Shown: positions 43,157 through 53,414 of the stretch, piece by piece | Layout of the letters: each line of letters opens with the position of its first letter | Position numbering within the stretch: position 1 is the first letter of the stretch | Assembly (NCBI RefSeq): GCF_029945895.1 | Contig: NZ_JAQSDL010000076.1 | Coordinates: forward strand, 62,001 to 126,000 | Reading direction: 5' to 3' | DNA from: Polaromonas sp. | Lineage (GTDB): Bacteria > Pseudomonadota > Gammaproteobacteria > Burkholderiales > Burkholderiaceae_C | DNA: 64,000 nt | Position numbers and translations under genes: made by a program | The notes under the pieces: model-generated | The model's input: only the letters and a program-made list of their open reading frames with translations | The model's database searches: none | What the model was told of the DNA's origin: nothing

Positions 43157-43170
43157 CGGGTCATGACCCG
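43157..43170. promoter_or_regulatory. Perfect 14-bp palindrome upstream of ilvI
   Basis: CGGGTCATGACCCG, centred 118 bp before the ilvI ATG in the 299-bp divergent region shared with the sigma-factor gene. Could be an operator for either gene. The rest of the region shows no gene I trust; a GATAAT at 43127 could be a -10 box but lacks a good -35. Confidence 0.45.
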
Positions 43171-43281
43171 GCGGGATATGTTTCCGCCCATGGTTTTGGC
43201 CTCAAGTCTCGACGCTACTCCACAAGAGTGGGCGAAGAGGCACCCAAGGTATTTCGTTAGAGAAATTCACAAAGGTTCATC

Positions 43282-45063
43282 ATGGAAATCACAAAAGCCG
43301 AACTCGCTTCGGCATCAGCGGCAGCTGCTGCCTCTTCAACTCCGCAAGAACTCCGCGGCGCGGAAATCCTCATCAAGGCCCTGCAGGCTGAAGGTGTGAA
43401 GCATGTCTGGGGTTATCCCGGCGGCGCCGTCCTGCACATCTACGACGCTTTCTACAAGCAGGACACGATCCAGCACGTGCTGGTTCGCCATGAGCAGGCG
43501 GCTGTCCACGCGGCTGACGGTTATGCCCGCGCCACCGGCGAAGTGGGCGTGGCGCTGGTCACTTCCGGCCCCGGCGTGACCAATGCCGTCACCGGCATTG
43601 CGACGGCCTACATGGACAGCATCCCGATGGTGATCATCACCGGTCAGGTGCCCACACACGCGATTGGCCTGGATGCCTTCCAGGAGTGCGACACCGTCGG
43701 CATCACGCGTCCCATTGTCAAGCACAACTTCCTGGTCAAGGACGTGCGGCAGATGGCCGACACGCTGAAAAAGGCCTTCCACATTGCGCGCAGCGGCCGG
43801 CCCGGTCCGGTGGTGGTGGATATTCCCAAGGACGTCTCGTTCAACAAGACGCCTTACGCCGGTTACCCGCAAACCGTCGAAATGCGTTCCTACAACCCGG
43901 TGCGCAAGGGCCACGGCGGGCAGATCCGCAAGGCGCTGCAGTTGCTGATGACGGCCAAACGCCCCTACATCTACACCGGCGGCGGCGTGTTGCTGAGCAA
44001 TGCCTCGCAGGAGCTGCGCACACTGGTGGACATGCTCGGTTACCCCTGCACCAACACCCTGATGGGCCTGGGCGCCTATCCGGCCAGCGACAAAAAATTC
44101 CTCGGCATGCTGGGCATGCACGGCACCATCGAAGCCAACAACGCGATGCAGCACTGCGACGTGCTGCTGGCCGTCGGTGCGCGTTTTGACGACCGCGTGA
44201 TCGGCAACCCGAAACACTTTGCGCAGAACGAACGCAAGATCATCCACATCGACATCGACCCGTCGAGCATCTCCAAACGCGTCAGGGTGGACATCCCCAT
44301 CGTTGGCGACGTCAAGGACGTACTGACCGAGTTGATCGCGATGATCAAGGAGTCCGGCCTCAAACCCGATGGCAATGCGCTGGGCGGCTGGTGGGAAACC
44401 ATTGAAGGCTGGCGCAAGCGCGACTGCATGAAATACAGCCTGGGCAAGGGCGACGTGATCAAGCCGCAGTACGTGGTTGAAACCCTGTGGAACATGACCA
44501 AGGACGCCGACACCTACATCACGTCCGACGTGGGTCAGCACCAGATGTGGGCTGCGCAGTATTACAAGTTCGACGAGCCGCGCCGCTGGATCAATTCCGG
44601 TGGCCTGGGCACCATGGGTGTGGGCATTCCCTACGCCATGGGCATCAAGCTGGCCAGGCCGGACAGCGAGGTGTATTGCATCACCGGGGAAGGCTCGGTG
44701 CAGATGTGCATCCAGGAGCTGTCCACCTGCCTGCAGTACAACACGCCGATCAAGATAGTCTCGCTGAACAATCGCTACCTGGGCATGGTGCGCCAGTGGC
44801 AGGAAGTGGAATACGCGGGCCGCTACAGCAGCAGCTACATGGACGCGCTGCCCAATTTCGTCAAGTTGGCCGAGGCCTATGGTCACGTCGGCATGCTCAT
44901 TGAAAAGCCGCAGGACGTTGAGCCCGCGCTGCGCGAGGCGCGCAAGCTCAAGGACCGCACGGTGTTCATGGACTTCCGCACCGACCCCACCGAGAACGTG
45001 TTCCCGATGGTGCAGGCCGGCAAAGGCATCACCGAGATGCTGCTCGGGTCTGAAGACCTGTAA
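43282..45063 (+). CDS. ilvI: Acetolactate synthase large subunit
   Basis: 593 residues from ATG 43282. An Ala/Ser-rich lead of about 22 residues (MEITKAELASASAAAAASST) comes before the domain start at LRGAEILIKALQAEGVKHVW. The ThDP-enzyme landmarks are present: catalytic Glu in VRHEQAAVHAADGYARATGE, and the C-terminal cofactor motif in GEGSVQMCIQELSTCLQYNT then PIKIVSLNNRYLGMVRQWQE. It condenses two pyruvates, or pyruvate with 2-oxobutyrate, for valine/leucine or isoleucine synthesis. First gene of ilvI-ilvH-ilvC. Confidence 0.96.
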   Translation: MEITKAELASASAAAAASSTPQELRGAEILIKALQAEGVKHVWGYPGGAVLHIYDAFYKQDTIQHVLVRHEQAAVHAADGYARATGEVGVALVTSGPGVTNAVTGIATAYMDSIPMVIITGQVPTHAIGLDAFQECDTVGITRPIVKHNFLVKDVRQMADTLKKAFHIARSGRPGPVVVDIPKDVSFNKTPYAGYPQTVEMRSYNPVRKGHGGQIRKALQLLMTAKRPYIYTGGGVLLSNASQELRTLVDMLGYPCTNTLMGLGAYPASDKKFLGMLGMHGTIEANNAMQHCDVLLAVGARFDDRVIGNPKHFAQNERKIIHIDIDPSSISKRVRVDIPIVGDVKDVLTELIAMIKESGLKPDGNALGGWWETIEGWRKRDCMKYSLGKGDVIKPQYVVETLWNMTKDADTYITSDVGQHQMWAAQYYKFDEPRRWINSGGLGTMGVGIPYAMGIKLARPDSEVYCITGEGSVQMCIQELSTCLQYNTPIKIVSLNNRYLGMVRQWQEVEYAGRYSSSYMDALPNFVKLAEAYGHVGMLIEKPQDVEPALREARKLKDRTVFMDFRTDPTENVFPMVQAGKGITEMLLGSEDL

Positions 45064-45116
45064 GCGGCGCACACCATTTTTTCAACCGTCACCTGACGAA
45101 TCTATTGCCTGCCGAG

Positions 45117-45138
45117 CCCGCGCATTACCGTGCGCGGG
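45117..45138 (+). other. Intercistronic hairpin before ilvH
   Basis: CCCGCGCA (45117-45124) pairs with TGCGCGGG (45131-45138) around a 6-base loop. It lies 28 bp before the ilvH ATG and has no T-run, so it is not a terminator. It may protect mRNA or tune ilvH translation. Confidence 0.4.
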
Positions 45139-45166
45139 GGAGGGCAGCGAAAAGAGGAATCTTTCT

Positions 45167-45658
45167 ATGAAACACATCATTGCAGTTTTGCTGGAAAACG
45201 AGCCGGGCGCTCTTTCCCGCGTGGTCGGCCTGTTTTCGGCGCGCGGCTACAACATCGAAAGCCTGACGGTGGCGCCGACCGAAGACGCCAGCCTGTCGCG
45301 CATGACCATCCAGACCACCGGTTCCGATGACGTGATCGAACAGATCACCAAGCACCTGAACCGGCTCATCGAGGTCGTCAAGGTGGTGGACCTGACCGAA
45401 GGCTCCTACACCGAACGCGAACTGATGATGGTCAAGGTCCGCGCCGTCGGCAAGGAGCGCGAGGAAATGAAGCGCATGGCTGATATATTCCGCGGACGGA
45501 TCATCGACGTCACCGAAAAGAGCTACACCATCGAGCTGACCGGCGACCAGTCCAAAAACGACGCCTTTCTGGAGGCGATTGACCGCAGCGCCATCCTGGA
45601 AACCGTGCGTACCGGCTCCAGCGGCATTGGCCGCGGCGAGAGGATTCTGAGAGTCTGA
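45167..45658 (+). CDS. ilvH: Acetolactate synthase small (regulatory) subunit
   Basis: 163 residues from ATG 45167, after GAAAAGAGGAATC. An N-terminal ACT domain (MKHIIAVLLENEPGALSRVV, with GLFSARGYNIESLTVAPTED) binds valine for feedback inhibition. A C-terminal domain (about 80-163) follows, with ERELMMVKVRA and FRGRIIDVTEKSYTIELTGD. It stimulates and regulates the large subunit encoded 103 bp upstream. Ordinary length and sequence. Confidence 0.97.
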   Translation: MKHIIAVLLENEPGALSRVVGLFSARGYNIESLTVAPTEDASLSRMTIQTTGSDDVIEQITKHLNRLIEVVKVVDLTEGSYTERELMMVKVRAVGKEREEMKRMADIFRGRIIDVTEKSYTIELTGDQSKNDAFLEAIDRSAILETVRTGSSGIGRGERILRV

Positions 45659-45683
45659 TTTTCAGTGGTCCGTGCGCGCGTTT

Positions 45684-46815
<1,132 letters not shown>

Positions 46816-46858
46816 CGGAGCTACCGGGCCTCTTCAGGCCCGGTCAGGTTCAGCGTCA

Positions 46859-46889
46859 AGCCGCGCAGGCCACCTGCGCGGCTTTTTTT
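46859..46889 (+). terminator. Rho-independent terminator after ilvC
   Basis: AGCCGCGCAGG (46859-46869), loop CCA, CCTGCGCGGCT (46873-46883) followed by seven T's. A second hairpin without a T-run (ACCGGGCCT / AGGCCCGGT, 46823-46844) sits just upstream. Confidence 0.9.
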
Positions 46890-46923
46890 ATTGTTGCGCC
46901 CGACCGTTTGGTATCCTCTGGGC

Positions 46924-46998
46924 ATGACTGAATCACTCTCTGCACCGTACCCCGGGCGCACCTCTTTTTCCGAAACGCGGAGCACCTTCCATGCATGA
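46924..46998 (+). CDS. Possible 24-residue upstream ORF overlapping the pssA start
   Basis: ATG 46924 to TGA 46996-46998 encodes MTESLSAPYPGRTSFSETRS plus four residues. It overlaps the pssA start by 8 bp, so its translation could couple to pssA. It has no strong ribosome site and no known relatives to me. It may be chance, or a remnant of a gene once upstream of pssA. Confidence 0.25.
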   Translation: MTESLSAPYPGRTSFSETRSTFHA

Positions 46999-47803
46999 CG
47001 GCCACGACCCTGATATCGAGGCCGCGGAAGCTGTTCCGCGCAAGCGGCGCAAGGGCATTTACATCCTGCCCAATCTGTTCACGCTGGCCGGGCTGTTCGG
47101 CGGTTTTTACGCCATCGTGATGGCCATGAACGGCCGCTTTGACCAGGCGGCGATCGGGGTATTTGCCGCCATGGTGCTTGACAGCCTGGATGGTCGCGTG
47201 GCGCGCATGACCAACACCCAGAGCGCTTTTGGCGAGCAGATGGATTCACTGGCCGACATGGTGTCGTTCGGTGCGGCGCCGGCGCTGATTGCCTATGTAT
47301 GGGCGCTGACGAGCCTGGGCCGCTGGGGCTGGATTGCGGCGTTTGTCTACTGCGCCTGCGCAGCACTGCGGCTGGCCCGGTTCAATGTCAACACGGCGGT
47401 CGTCGACAAACGTTTCTTTCAGGGCCTGCCCTCACCGGCGGCGGCGGCGCTGGTCGCCGGCTTCATCTGGCTGATGACCGAGGCCGGCGTGCGCGGCGAG
47501 GAAGTTCGCTGGCTCATGTTTGCGCTGACCCTGTACTCGGGCCTGACCATGGTTACCAATGTGCCGTTTTACAGTTTCAAGGACGTCAGCCTCAAGCGCA
47601 GCGTTCCGTTTGCCGTGATCGTTCTGATTGCCCTGGGCATTGCCGTGATCAACATCGACCCGCCCACCGTCATGTTTGGCCTGTTCGTCATTTACGGCCT
47701 GTCCGGCTATGTGCTGTATGGCTGGCGCAAGGCCAAGGGTCAGCAGACCAGCGTGATCTCGACCTCGACCGACGAGCCCGATGAGCGCGGCCTGCACAAG
47801 TAG
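46991..47803 (+). CDS. pssA: CDP-diacylglycerol-serine O-phosphatidyltransferase
   Basis: 270 residues from ATG 46991 (MHDGHDPDIEAAEAVPRKRR). A cytoplasmic lead is followed by about eight membrane helices. The CDP-alcohol phosphatidyltransferase motif DG-x2-AR-x8-G-x3-D-x3-D is complete in LDSLDGRVARMTNTQSAFGE and QMDSLADMVSFG. It makes phosphatidylserine, the precursor of phosphatidylethanolamine. psd, often next to pssA in this group, is not here. Placement between ilvC and leuA is the usual Burkholderiales order. Confidence 0.94.
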   Translation: MHDGHDPDIEAAEAVPRKRRKGIYILPNLFTLAGLFGGFYAIVMAMNGRFDQAAIGVFAAMVLDSLDGRVARMTNTQSAFGEQMDSLADMVSFGAAPALIAYVWALTSLGRWGWIAAFVYCACAALRLARFNVNTAVVDKRFFQGLPSPAAAALVAGFIWLMTEAGVRGEEVRWLMFALTLYSGLTMVTNVPFYSFKDVSLKRSVPFAVIVLIALGIAVINIDPPTVMFGLFVIYGLSGYVLYGWRKAKGQQTSVISTSTDEPDERGLHK

Positions 47804-47861
47804 GCGGCGTCCGATTTCCTCCGGCCGGGCCCGGCTCACAATTTGTGGTACATTGAATTCC

Positions 47862-47918
47862 ATGAAACGAATTTCGCTCGCACTATCGCTACTGGACCGA
47901 CACGGGCTCAGGCGATAG
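47862..47918 (+). CDS. leuL: Putative leucine leader peptide of leuA
   Basis: 18 residues, MKRISLALSLLDRHGLRR, from ATG 47862 to TAG 47916-47918. Five of 18 residues are leucine, clustered (L6, L8, L10, L11, L16), two of them from the rare codon CTA in this GC-rich genome. Its last codons lie in a hairpin (CTATCGC 47883-47889 with GCGATAG 47912-47918), and two mutually exclusive hairpins follow before leuA. This is the layout of ribosome-mediated attenuation. There is no evident Shine-Dalgarno site. Confidence 0.6.
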   Translation: MKRISLALSLLDRHGLRR

Positions 47919-47935
47919 CGCACGCGCGCGATTCC

Positions 47936-47988
47936 AAACGGCCCGTATGCAAACGCAGCGGGCCGTTTTGTTTTGGGCTGCGTTTTTT
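47936..47988 (+). promoter_or_regulatory. Putative leuA attenuator: two mutually exclusive hairpins
   Basis: Hairpin A: AAACGGCCCG (47936-47945) with CGGGCCGTTT (47959-47968), followed by TGTTTT. Hairpin B: AAACGCAGC (47951-47959) with GCTGCGTTT (47977-47985), followed by TTT to make a run of six T's. B uses the loop and first right-arm base of A, so both cannot form fully. B is the better terminator. The leuA ATG is 32 bp beyond. Confidence 0.65.
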
Positions 47989-48020
47989 GATTACCAGATC
48001 GACCTCTCAGGAGAACAAGC

Positions 48021-49559
48021 ATGGCAGATAAATTGATCATTTTCGACACCACCTTGCGTGATGGTGAGCAGTCGCCCGGTGCCTCGATGACGCGCGATGA
48101 AAAGCTGCGCATTGCCCGCCAGCTCGAGCGCCTGCGTGTCGATGTGATCGAGGCCGGCTTTGCCGCCAGCTCCAACGGCGACTTCGAGGCGGTGCAGGCG
48201 ATTGCCAATGCCATCAAGGATTCCACCATCTGCTCGCTTTCGCGCGCCAACGACCGGGACATTTCCCGCGCGGCCGAGGCCCTCAAGGGGGCCAACAACG
48301 CACGCATCCACACCTTCATTGCGACCAGTGCCCTGCATATGGAGAAGAAGCTGCGCATGAGCCCGGAGCAGGTGCTGGAGCAGGCCAGGCTCTCGGTACG
48401 TTTTGCGCGCAACCTGGTGGCCGATGTCGAGTTCAGCCCGGAAGACGGCTACCGCAGCGATGTCGACTTCCTGTGCCGCGTCATCGAGGCCGTGATTGCC
48501 GAGGGTGCGACCACGATCAACGTGCCCGACACGGTCGGCTACGCCGTCCCCGAGCTCTATGGCAACTTCATCAAGACACTGCGCGAGCGCGTCCCCAACA
48601 GTGACAAGGCCATCTGGTCGGTGCATTGCCACAACGACCTCGGCATGGCCGTGGCCAATTCTCTGGCGGGTGTGAAGATCGGCGGCGCGCGTCAGGTCGA
48701 GTGCACGATCAACGGCCTGGGCGAGCGCGCCGGCAACTGCTCGCTCGAAGAAATTGTCATGGCCGTGCGCACGCGCAAGGACTATTTCAACCTGGAGATG
48801 AACATCGATCCGGTGCATATCGTGGCGGCCAGCCGCATGGTCAGCCAGACCACCGGGTTTGTGGTGCAGCCCAACAAGGCCGTGGTCGGCGCCAACGCCT
48901 TTGCCCACGCCTCGGGCATCCATCAGGACGGCATGCTGAAGGCGCGCGAGACCTACGAGATCATGCGTGCCGAAGACGTGGGCTGGAGTTCCAACAAGAT
49001 GGTGCTGGGCAAACTCAGCGGGCGCAATGCCTTCAAGCAGCGCCTGCAGGACCTGGGCATCCAGATGGAAAGTGAAGCCGACACCAACGCCGCGTTTGCC
49101 CGGTTCAAGGAACTGGCCGACGGCAAGAGCGAGATTTTCGACGAGGACATCCTGGCGCTGGTCAGCGACGAAAGCGTGACCCACGAGAAGGAGCAATACG
49201 GCTTTGTTTCGTTGTCCCAACACAGCGAAACCGGCGAGCGGCCACAGGCGACGGTGGTTTTCACCGTTGACGGCAGGGAAGTCCGCGGCGAGTCGGATGG
49301 CAATGGCCCGGTGGATGCCTCCCTCAAAGCCATTGAAACCCATGTCAAAAGCGGGGCGGAGATGGTGCTTTATTCCGTAAACGCAATCAGCGGATCCACG
49401 GAGAGCCAGGGGGAAGTCACGGTGCGTCTGCAAAACAGTGGGCGTGTGGTCAACGGTGTCGGCGCGGATCCCGACATCGTGGTCGCTTCTGCCAAGGCCT
49501 ATCTGAGTGCCCTGAGCAAGTTACAAAGTAAAGCTGACCGGGTTGCAGCCCAGGGTTGA
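48021..49559 (+). CDS. leuA: 2-isopropylmalate synthase
   Basis: 512 residues from ATG 48021, preceded by CAGGAGAACAAGC. TIM-barrel catalytic domain with [20 protein letters not shown] and the metal motif [18 protein letters not shown]. The linker has [14 protein letters not shown], and the C-terminal leucine-binding regulatory domain (about 390-512) includes [20 protein letters not shown]. It condenses acetyl-CoA with 2-oxoisovalerate, the committed step to leucine. Sensitive to leucine through the regulatory domain and probably through the leader upstream. Confidence 0.97.
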   Translation: MADKLIIFDTTLRDGEQSPGASMTRDEKLRIARQLERLRVDVIEAGFAASSNGDFEAVQAIANAIKDSTICSLSRANDRDISRAAEALKGANNARIHTFIATSALHMEKKLRMSPEQVLEQARLSVRFARNLVADVEFSPEDGYRSDVDFLCRVIEAVIAEGATTINVPDTVGYAVPELYGNFIKTLRERVPNSDKAIWSVHCHNDLGMAVANSLAGVKIGGARQVECTINGLGERAGNCSLEEIVMAVRTRKDYFNLEMNIDPVHIVAASRMVSQTTGFVVQPNKAVVGANAFAHASGIHQDGMLKARETYEIMRAEDVGWSSNKMVLGKLSGRNAFKQRLQDLGIQMESEADTNAAFARFKELADGKSEIFDEDILALVSDESVTHEKEQYGFVSLSQHSETGERPQATVVFTVDGREVRGESDGNGPVDASLKAIETHVKSGAEMVLYSVNAISGSTESQGEVTVRLQNSGRVVNGVGADPDIVVASAKAYLSALSKLQSKADRVAAQG

Positions 49560-49667
49560 TTCGAAAATATTCTAAAAAACCTTTTATATTCAACAGTTTA
49601 GTAAAATTTTGTGGTTTTTTTCACGCCCGAAAACCACTTGGAACATGTCTTCACTGTTGCGTTTAGG

Positions 49668-49703
49668 AAAGTCACGCAAGCTTTTGATATTGCGTGACTT
49701 TTT
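49668..49703 (+). terminator. Rho-independent terminator after leuA
   Basis: AAAGTCACGCAA (49668-49679) and TTGCGTGACTTT (49690-49701) form a perfect 12-bp stem with a 10-base loop, followed by TT. The 194-bp leuA-pbpG gap is AT-rich. It also holds GTGGTTTT / AAAACCAC (49611-49637) and a TATACA at 49711 that may be the -10 box of the next gene. Confidence 0.88.
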
Positions 49704-49753
49704 CTATTTGTATACACTGCGGTTTCGTATTAATCGCATCTGGAGACGAATCA

Positions 49754-50815
49754 ATGTCCATCACGCTGAATTCGATTTTCAAACAGACCTTACAGGTCGT
49801 TGGAATTCTTACCTTTTCGGCCGCCTTGATTTCGCCTGCTGCGGACGCCGCCACCGCGAAGCGCCAGATCGTTAAAAAGTCACACGCCGCCAAGACGGTG
49901 TCGAAAACGGTGATTTCCAGCCGGAAAAGCACCCGTTTCGTTTCCAAATCCCCGCGCAGGTCCGTGGTGATCGTGGCCTCGCCGCCCCGGTTGTCATATG
50001 GCCAGCTGGCGGGCCTGCACAGTGCACAGGACCCTCTTGACCTGAAATCCAGCGTGGCCCTGGTGATCGATCAGGACACCCGGGAAGTGCTGTTCAGCAA
50101 AAACGACCATGCAGTGCTTCCCATCGCTTCGCTCACCAAGTTGATGACGGGCGTGATCATCAGCGGTGCGCATCTGCCGATGGACGAAACCATCACCATC
50201 ACCCAGGACGACGTCGACACCGAAAAGGGCAGCAGCTCCCGCCTGCGCGTGGGCGCCAGCCTGACCCGCGGCGAACTGCTGCATCTGGCGCTGATGTCCA
50301 GCGAGAACCGTGCCGCGCATGCGCTGGGCCGCACTTACCCGGGCGGCTTGTCCACCTTCGTGGGCCTGATGAACGCGAAAGCCAGAATGCTGGGCATGAA
50401 GGACACCCGTTATGTGGAGCCGACTGGTTTGTCCAGCCAGAACCAGTCCAGCGCCCAGGACCTGGCGACGCTGGTCAACGCCGCCCATGCCGACCCGGTT
50501 CTGCGCGAGTTGTCCACCTCGACCGGTTACCAGGTTGCCGTCGGGCGCCAGACCCTGCAGTACAACAACACCAACCGTCTGGTGAAAAATCCCGAGTGGG
50601 AAATTGGCCTGCAAAAAACCGGCTACATCTCAGAAGCCGGCCAATGCCTCGTCATGCAGACCAAAATTGCAGGGCGCAAGCTGATCATGGTTTTTCTTGA
50701 TTCGGCCGGCAAATTGAGCCGCCTCGGTGACGCAGAGCGCGTTCGCCGTTGGGTGGAGTCCCAACCGGTCAACGCACCTAAAATAAGCGCCACCGCCCAG
50801 CCCAATAACGGCTGA
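49754..50815 (+). CDS. pbpG: D-alanyl-D-alanine endopeptidase (PBP7/8 type)
   Basis: 353 residues from ATG 49754. Signal peptide (QTLQVVGILTFSAALISPAA, cut near ADAA), a basic Lys/Arg-rich linker (about 33-75), then a peptidase S11 domain. Its active-site motifs are SLTK (in LPIASLTKLMTG), SEN (in MSSENRAAHALG) and KTG (in LQKTGYISEAG). It cuts D-Ala-meso-DAP cross-links in peptidoglycan in the periplasm. Transcribed alone after the leuA terminator. Confidence 0.92.
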   Translation: MSITLNSIFKQTLQVVGILTFSAALISPAADAATAKRQIVKKSHAAKTVSKTVISSRKSTRFVSKSPRRSVVIVASPPRLSYGQLAGLHSAQDPLDLKSSVALVIDQDTREVLFSKNDHAVLPIASLTKLMTGVIISGAHLPMDETITITQDDVDTEKGSSSRLRVGASLTRGELLHLALMSSENRAAHALGRTYPGGLSTFVGLMNAKARMLGMKDTRYVEPTGLSSQNQSSAQDLATLVNAAHADPVLRELSTSTGYQVAVGRQTLQYNNTNRLVKNPEWEIGLQKTGYISEAGQCLVMQTKIAGRKLIMVFLDSAGKLSRLGDAERVRRWVESQPVNAPKISATAQPNNG

Positions 50816-50861
50816 GCCGCGGTTTTCCCGCTGGCCGGACAACCGGTCGGTCCGCTGGGAA

Positions 50862-50923
50862 TGCTACTAAAAGTGTAGCTGCCAGCGCACGAGGGGCAAG
50901 GGCCCGGGCCCGTTTTTATTTGA
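50862..50923 (+). repeat. Family 2 repeat between pbpG and the IclR gene
   Basis: TGCTACTAAAAGTGTAGCTG, then CCAGCGCACGAGGGGCAAGG and GCCCGGGCCCGTTTTTATTT ending GA. Its last eight bases overlap the IclR gene, and the TTA of the tail supplies that gene's TAA stop (50916-50918). Confidence 0.75.
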
Positions 50924-51707
50924 AATTGTTGGGCTTGTAGCCCAGCGCCGCCGAGATCTCGCTCGCGGTGGACTGCAGTTTGGGCAGCCAGTTTTCATCC
51001 AGCCGGTCGGCCGGTGCAGAAATCGACAGTCCCGCCACCAGCTTGCTCTGGTCGTCGTAAATGCCGGCGGCCATGCAGCGCACCCCCAGCTCCAGTTCCT
51101 CGTTGTCGCGGGCAATGCCGTACTGGCGTGCCTTGGAGAGCTCGCGCTCCAGAACCGCCAGCTGGGTGATGCTGTTTTTGGTCTGGCCGGGCAAGCCGGT
51201 GCGGGTGGCATACGTGCGCAGCCGCTGGGGATCATCAAACGCCAGAAACAGTTTGCCGACCGACGTCAGGTGCAGCGGCGCGCGTCCGCCGATGGCGCGC
51301 ACTACCTGCATGCCCGAGCGTTCGCTGTAGGCGCGTTCGACGTAAATGATTTCATCGCCCTGACGCATGCTCAGGTTGACCGGTTGCTGGATCAGCCGAT
51401 GCAGTTCACGCATGGGCGTGAGCGCCGCGTCGCGCACGCTCAGGCGTGCCTTCACCAGGTTGCCCAGTTCCAGCAGGCGCATGCCGAGCCGATAGCTACC
51501 GGCCACCGGCCGGTCTACAAACCGGCCTGTGGCCAGGTCGTTCAGGATGCGGTGCGCTGTCGACGGGTGCAGGCCGGATTTCTCGCTGATTTCCTTGAGC
51601 GAGACGGCTTCCTCGCGGCCCGCCAGAATCTCCAGCAGGGTGAACATTCGTTCAATGACCTGAACAGTGGGTTTGGCGGGTGAGGCGAGGGAATCTTGCT
51701 TTTTCAT
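50916..51707 (-). CDS. IclR family transcriptional regulator
   Basis: 263 residues. N-terminal winged helix (about 14-75: QVIERMFTLLEILAGREEAV, SLKEISEKSGLHPSTAHRIL) and a C-terminal effector domain (about 90-260, with GRAPLHLTSVGKLFLAF and the family motif GVRCMAAGIYDDQSKLVAGL). The ligand is unknown, and no catabolic genes adjoin it. The gene ends inside a family 2 repeat, so its last residues (NNFK) may have been set by the insertion. Confidence 0.9.
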   Translation of the reverse strand: MKKQDSLASPAKPTVQVIERMFTLLEILAGREEAVSLKEISEKSGLHPSTAHRILNDLATGRFVDRPVAGSYRLGMRLLELGNLVKARLSVRDAALTPMRELHRLIQQPVNLSMRQGDEIIYVERAYSERSGMQVVRAIGGRAPLHLTSVGKLFLAFDDPQRLRTYATRTGLPGQTKNSITQLAVLERELSKARQYGIARDNEELELGVRCMAAGIYDDQSKLVAGLSISAPADRLDENWLPKLQSTASEISAALGYKPNNFK

Positions 51708-51797
51708 GGGGGGGCGACCTTCACCAGATTTTAGCTGGTGAAATCAGCGCACCGTTGCCGGTCGCCGCGTTGCCTTGACCTGTCTCACGGGCGGTAC

Positions 51798-52559
51798 TCA
51801 GGTCGCGCTGGCTGGCGCCGGGGTCGCGGAGTCCACCCATTGCCCGTCGGCCAGGATCTGGTTCGGCAGAAACCGGGCCTTGTAGCTCATCTTCGGGCTT
51901 TCGGCGATCCAGTAGCCCAGGTACACATGCGGCAAGTCCAGTTGCCGGGCCTGCTCAATTTGCCAGAGCACGCTGTAGGTGCCGTAACTGGCGTGTACGT
52001 CGGGCTCGTAAAACGTGTACACCGCCGACACGCCGTCTTCCAGCACGTCGAGGATGGACACCATTTTCAGCGCCCCGGCCTCGCCATTGGGCAGCGTGTC
52101 GCGAAACTCCACCAGGCGCGAGTTGACGCGGCTTTGCAGCAGAAACTGCGTGTACTGGTCGATGCTGTCATGGTCCATGCCGCCGCCGGCGTGGCGGCCG
52201 TTCTGGTAGCGCAGGTAGAGCTGGTAGTGTTCGGGCATGAAGCACAGCTTGAGCACACGGACCTGCAGCGCCTGGTGCTGCTTGAGGGCGCGGCGCTGGC
52301 TGCGGTCTGGCTTGAAAGTAGCCACCGGCACGCGCAGGGGCACACAGGCCTGGCAGCCGTCGCAATAAGGACGGTAAGTGAACATGCCGCTACGGCGAAA
52401 GCCTTTGGTCACCAGCTCTGAGTAGGCGGCGTTGTGAATCAGGTGGCTGGGGGTGGCGACCTGCGAGCGGGCCTGCCTTCCCGGCAGGTAGCTGCAGGGG
52501 TAGGGCGCTGTTGCGTAAAACTGCAGCGTCTGAAGGGGCAGGTCTTTGAGGTGCGTCAC
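51798..52559 (-). CDS. bpt: Aspartate/glutamate leucyltransferase (bacterial protein transferase)
   Basis: 253 residues from GTG 52559, whose GTGA overlaps the aat stop. It has the ATE_N cysteine motif [18 protein letters not shown] and the ATE_C segment [20 protein letters not shown] then [20 protein letters not shown]. It moves leucine from Leu-tRNA to N-terminal Asp or Glu, making those proteins ClpS/ClpAP substrates. It is coupled to aat, which does the same for Lys and Arg, so one mRNA covers both branches of the bacterial N-degron pathway. Confidence 0.94.
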   Translation of the reverse strand: MTHLKDLPLQTLQFYATAPYPCSYLPGRQARSQVATPSHLIHNAAYSELVTKGFRRSGMFTYRPYCDGCQACVPLRVPVATFKPDRSQRRALKQHQALQVRVLKLCFMPEHYQLYLRYQNGRHAGGGMDHDSIDQYTQFLLQSRVNSRLVEFRDTLPNGEAGALKMVSILDVLEDGVSAVYTFYEPDVHASYGTYSVLWQIEQARQLDLPHVYLGYWIAESPKMSYKARFLPNQILADGQWVDSATPAPASAT

Positions 52560-53329
52560 GTCGTCTGGTCGTTCGGTGGGCTGGCCGTCAGTAGCTGCTT
52601 CCAGTATAGGACGTCGAACTCCCAGCGGGGTGAAGCCTGGGCCGCGAGGGTGGCCACCTGCCGGGCAAATTCCCCGCGGGGAATTTCTGCAGCCCCTAGC
52701 GAGGCCAGGTGCCGCGTGTTCTGCTGACAGTCAATCATGGGCAGGCCTCGAGCCCGACAGAAAGCCACCAGCGCCGCCAGGGCTGTCTTGGACGCATCGG
52801 TCTGGTGGGCAAACATCGACTCGCCAAACACCATGGCACCCAGGTTGACGCAATACAGCCCGCCGACGAGCTGGCCGTTCACCCAGGTTTCCACGCTGTG
52901 GGCATAGCCGGCGTGGTGCAGGGCGGTGTAGGCCTTGACCATGTCCGGCACGATCCAGGTGCCCGGCTGGCCGTCGCGTGGCGTGCTGGCGCAGGCGTGG
53001 ATCACCTCCGGAAAAGCCGTGTCAAAACGGATCTCATGACCGGATGAACTGATAAAACGCATCAGGGTTTTGCGCAGCGAGCGGTGCAGCTTGAAGTCCT
53101 GGGTACGCAGCACCATGCGCGGGTTGGGGCTCCACCACAGGATGGGCTGGCCGACCCCGAACCACGGGAAGATGCCCAGCGCATAGGCTTGCCGCAAGCT
53201 TGCCACGTCCAACGACCGCCCGGCGGCCAGCAGGCCGGGAGCCGGATCACCCTCAGCCCATGCCGTTTCCACCGGCGGAAAGGGTTCGTCCGCATCCAGC
53301 CAGGGCAGGGGGTGGGGTGACTTGCGCAT
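52556..53329 (-). CDS. aat: Leucyl/phenylalanyl-tRNA-protein transferase
   Basis: 257 residues from ATG 53329 ([20 protein letters not shown]). Signatures include [20 protein letters not shown] with PNPRMVL, then [20 protein letters not shown] and [20 protein letters not shown]. It conjugates Leu or Phe to N-terminal Arg or Lys for ClpAP degradation. First of a coupled pair with bpt. The family's usual start before [11 protein letters not shown] agrees with the ATG chosen. Confidence 0.95.
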   Translation of the reverse strand: MRKSPHPLPWLDADEPFPPVETAWAEGDPAPGLLAAGRSLDVASLRQAYALGIFPWFGVGQPILWWSPNPRMVLRTQDFKLHRSLRKTLMRFISSSGHEIRFDTAFPEVIHACASTPRDGQPGTWIVPDMVKAYTALHHAGYAHSVETWVNGQLVGGLYCVNLGAMVFGESMFAHQTDASKTALAALVAFCRARGLPMIDCQQNTRHLASLGAAEIPRGEFARQVATLAAQASPRWEFDVLYWKQLLTASPPNDQTT

Positions 53330-53414
53330 GGCGGGTGGGTGAGGCGGGTGGGCGTGCTGAGCGCACGGGCCGGCGGCGCATGGACAACACCTGCAAATGG
53401 TAACCCCGCCAACG

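Noticed and set aside
43131-43166. Short ORF MRVAIQTANGS upstream of ilvI as a branched-chain leader peptide
   Set aside because: Only one Val and one Ile, no run of regulatory codons, and no terminator/antiterminator pair between it and ilvI.
43163-43399. 78-codon frame upstream of and overlapping ilvI
   Set aside because: Overlaps ilvI by over 100 bp in another frame and the second half is clearly the shadow of ilvI. No family recognised.
43336-45072. Open frame of 578 codons on the minus strand opposite ilvI
   Set aside because: Shadow of a GC-rich gene: His/Val/Arg-rich, no domain, no ribosome site, while ilvI on the plus strand is unmistakable.
47991-49433. Open frame of 480 codons opposite leuA
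   Set aside because: Same reason; it mirrors the leuA codon bias and has no family resemblance.
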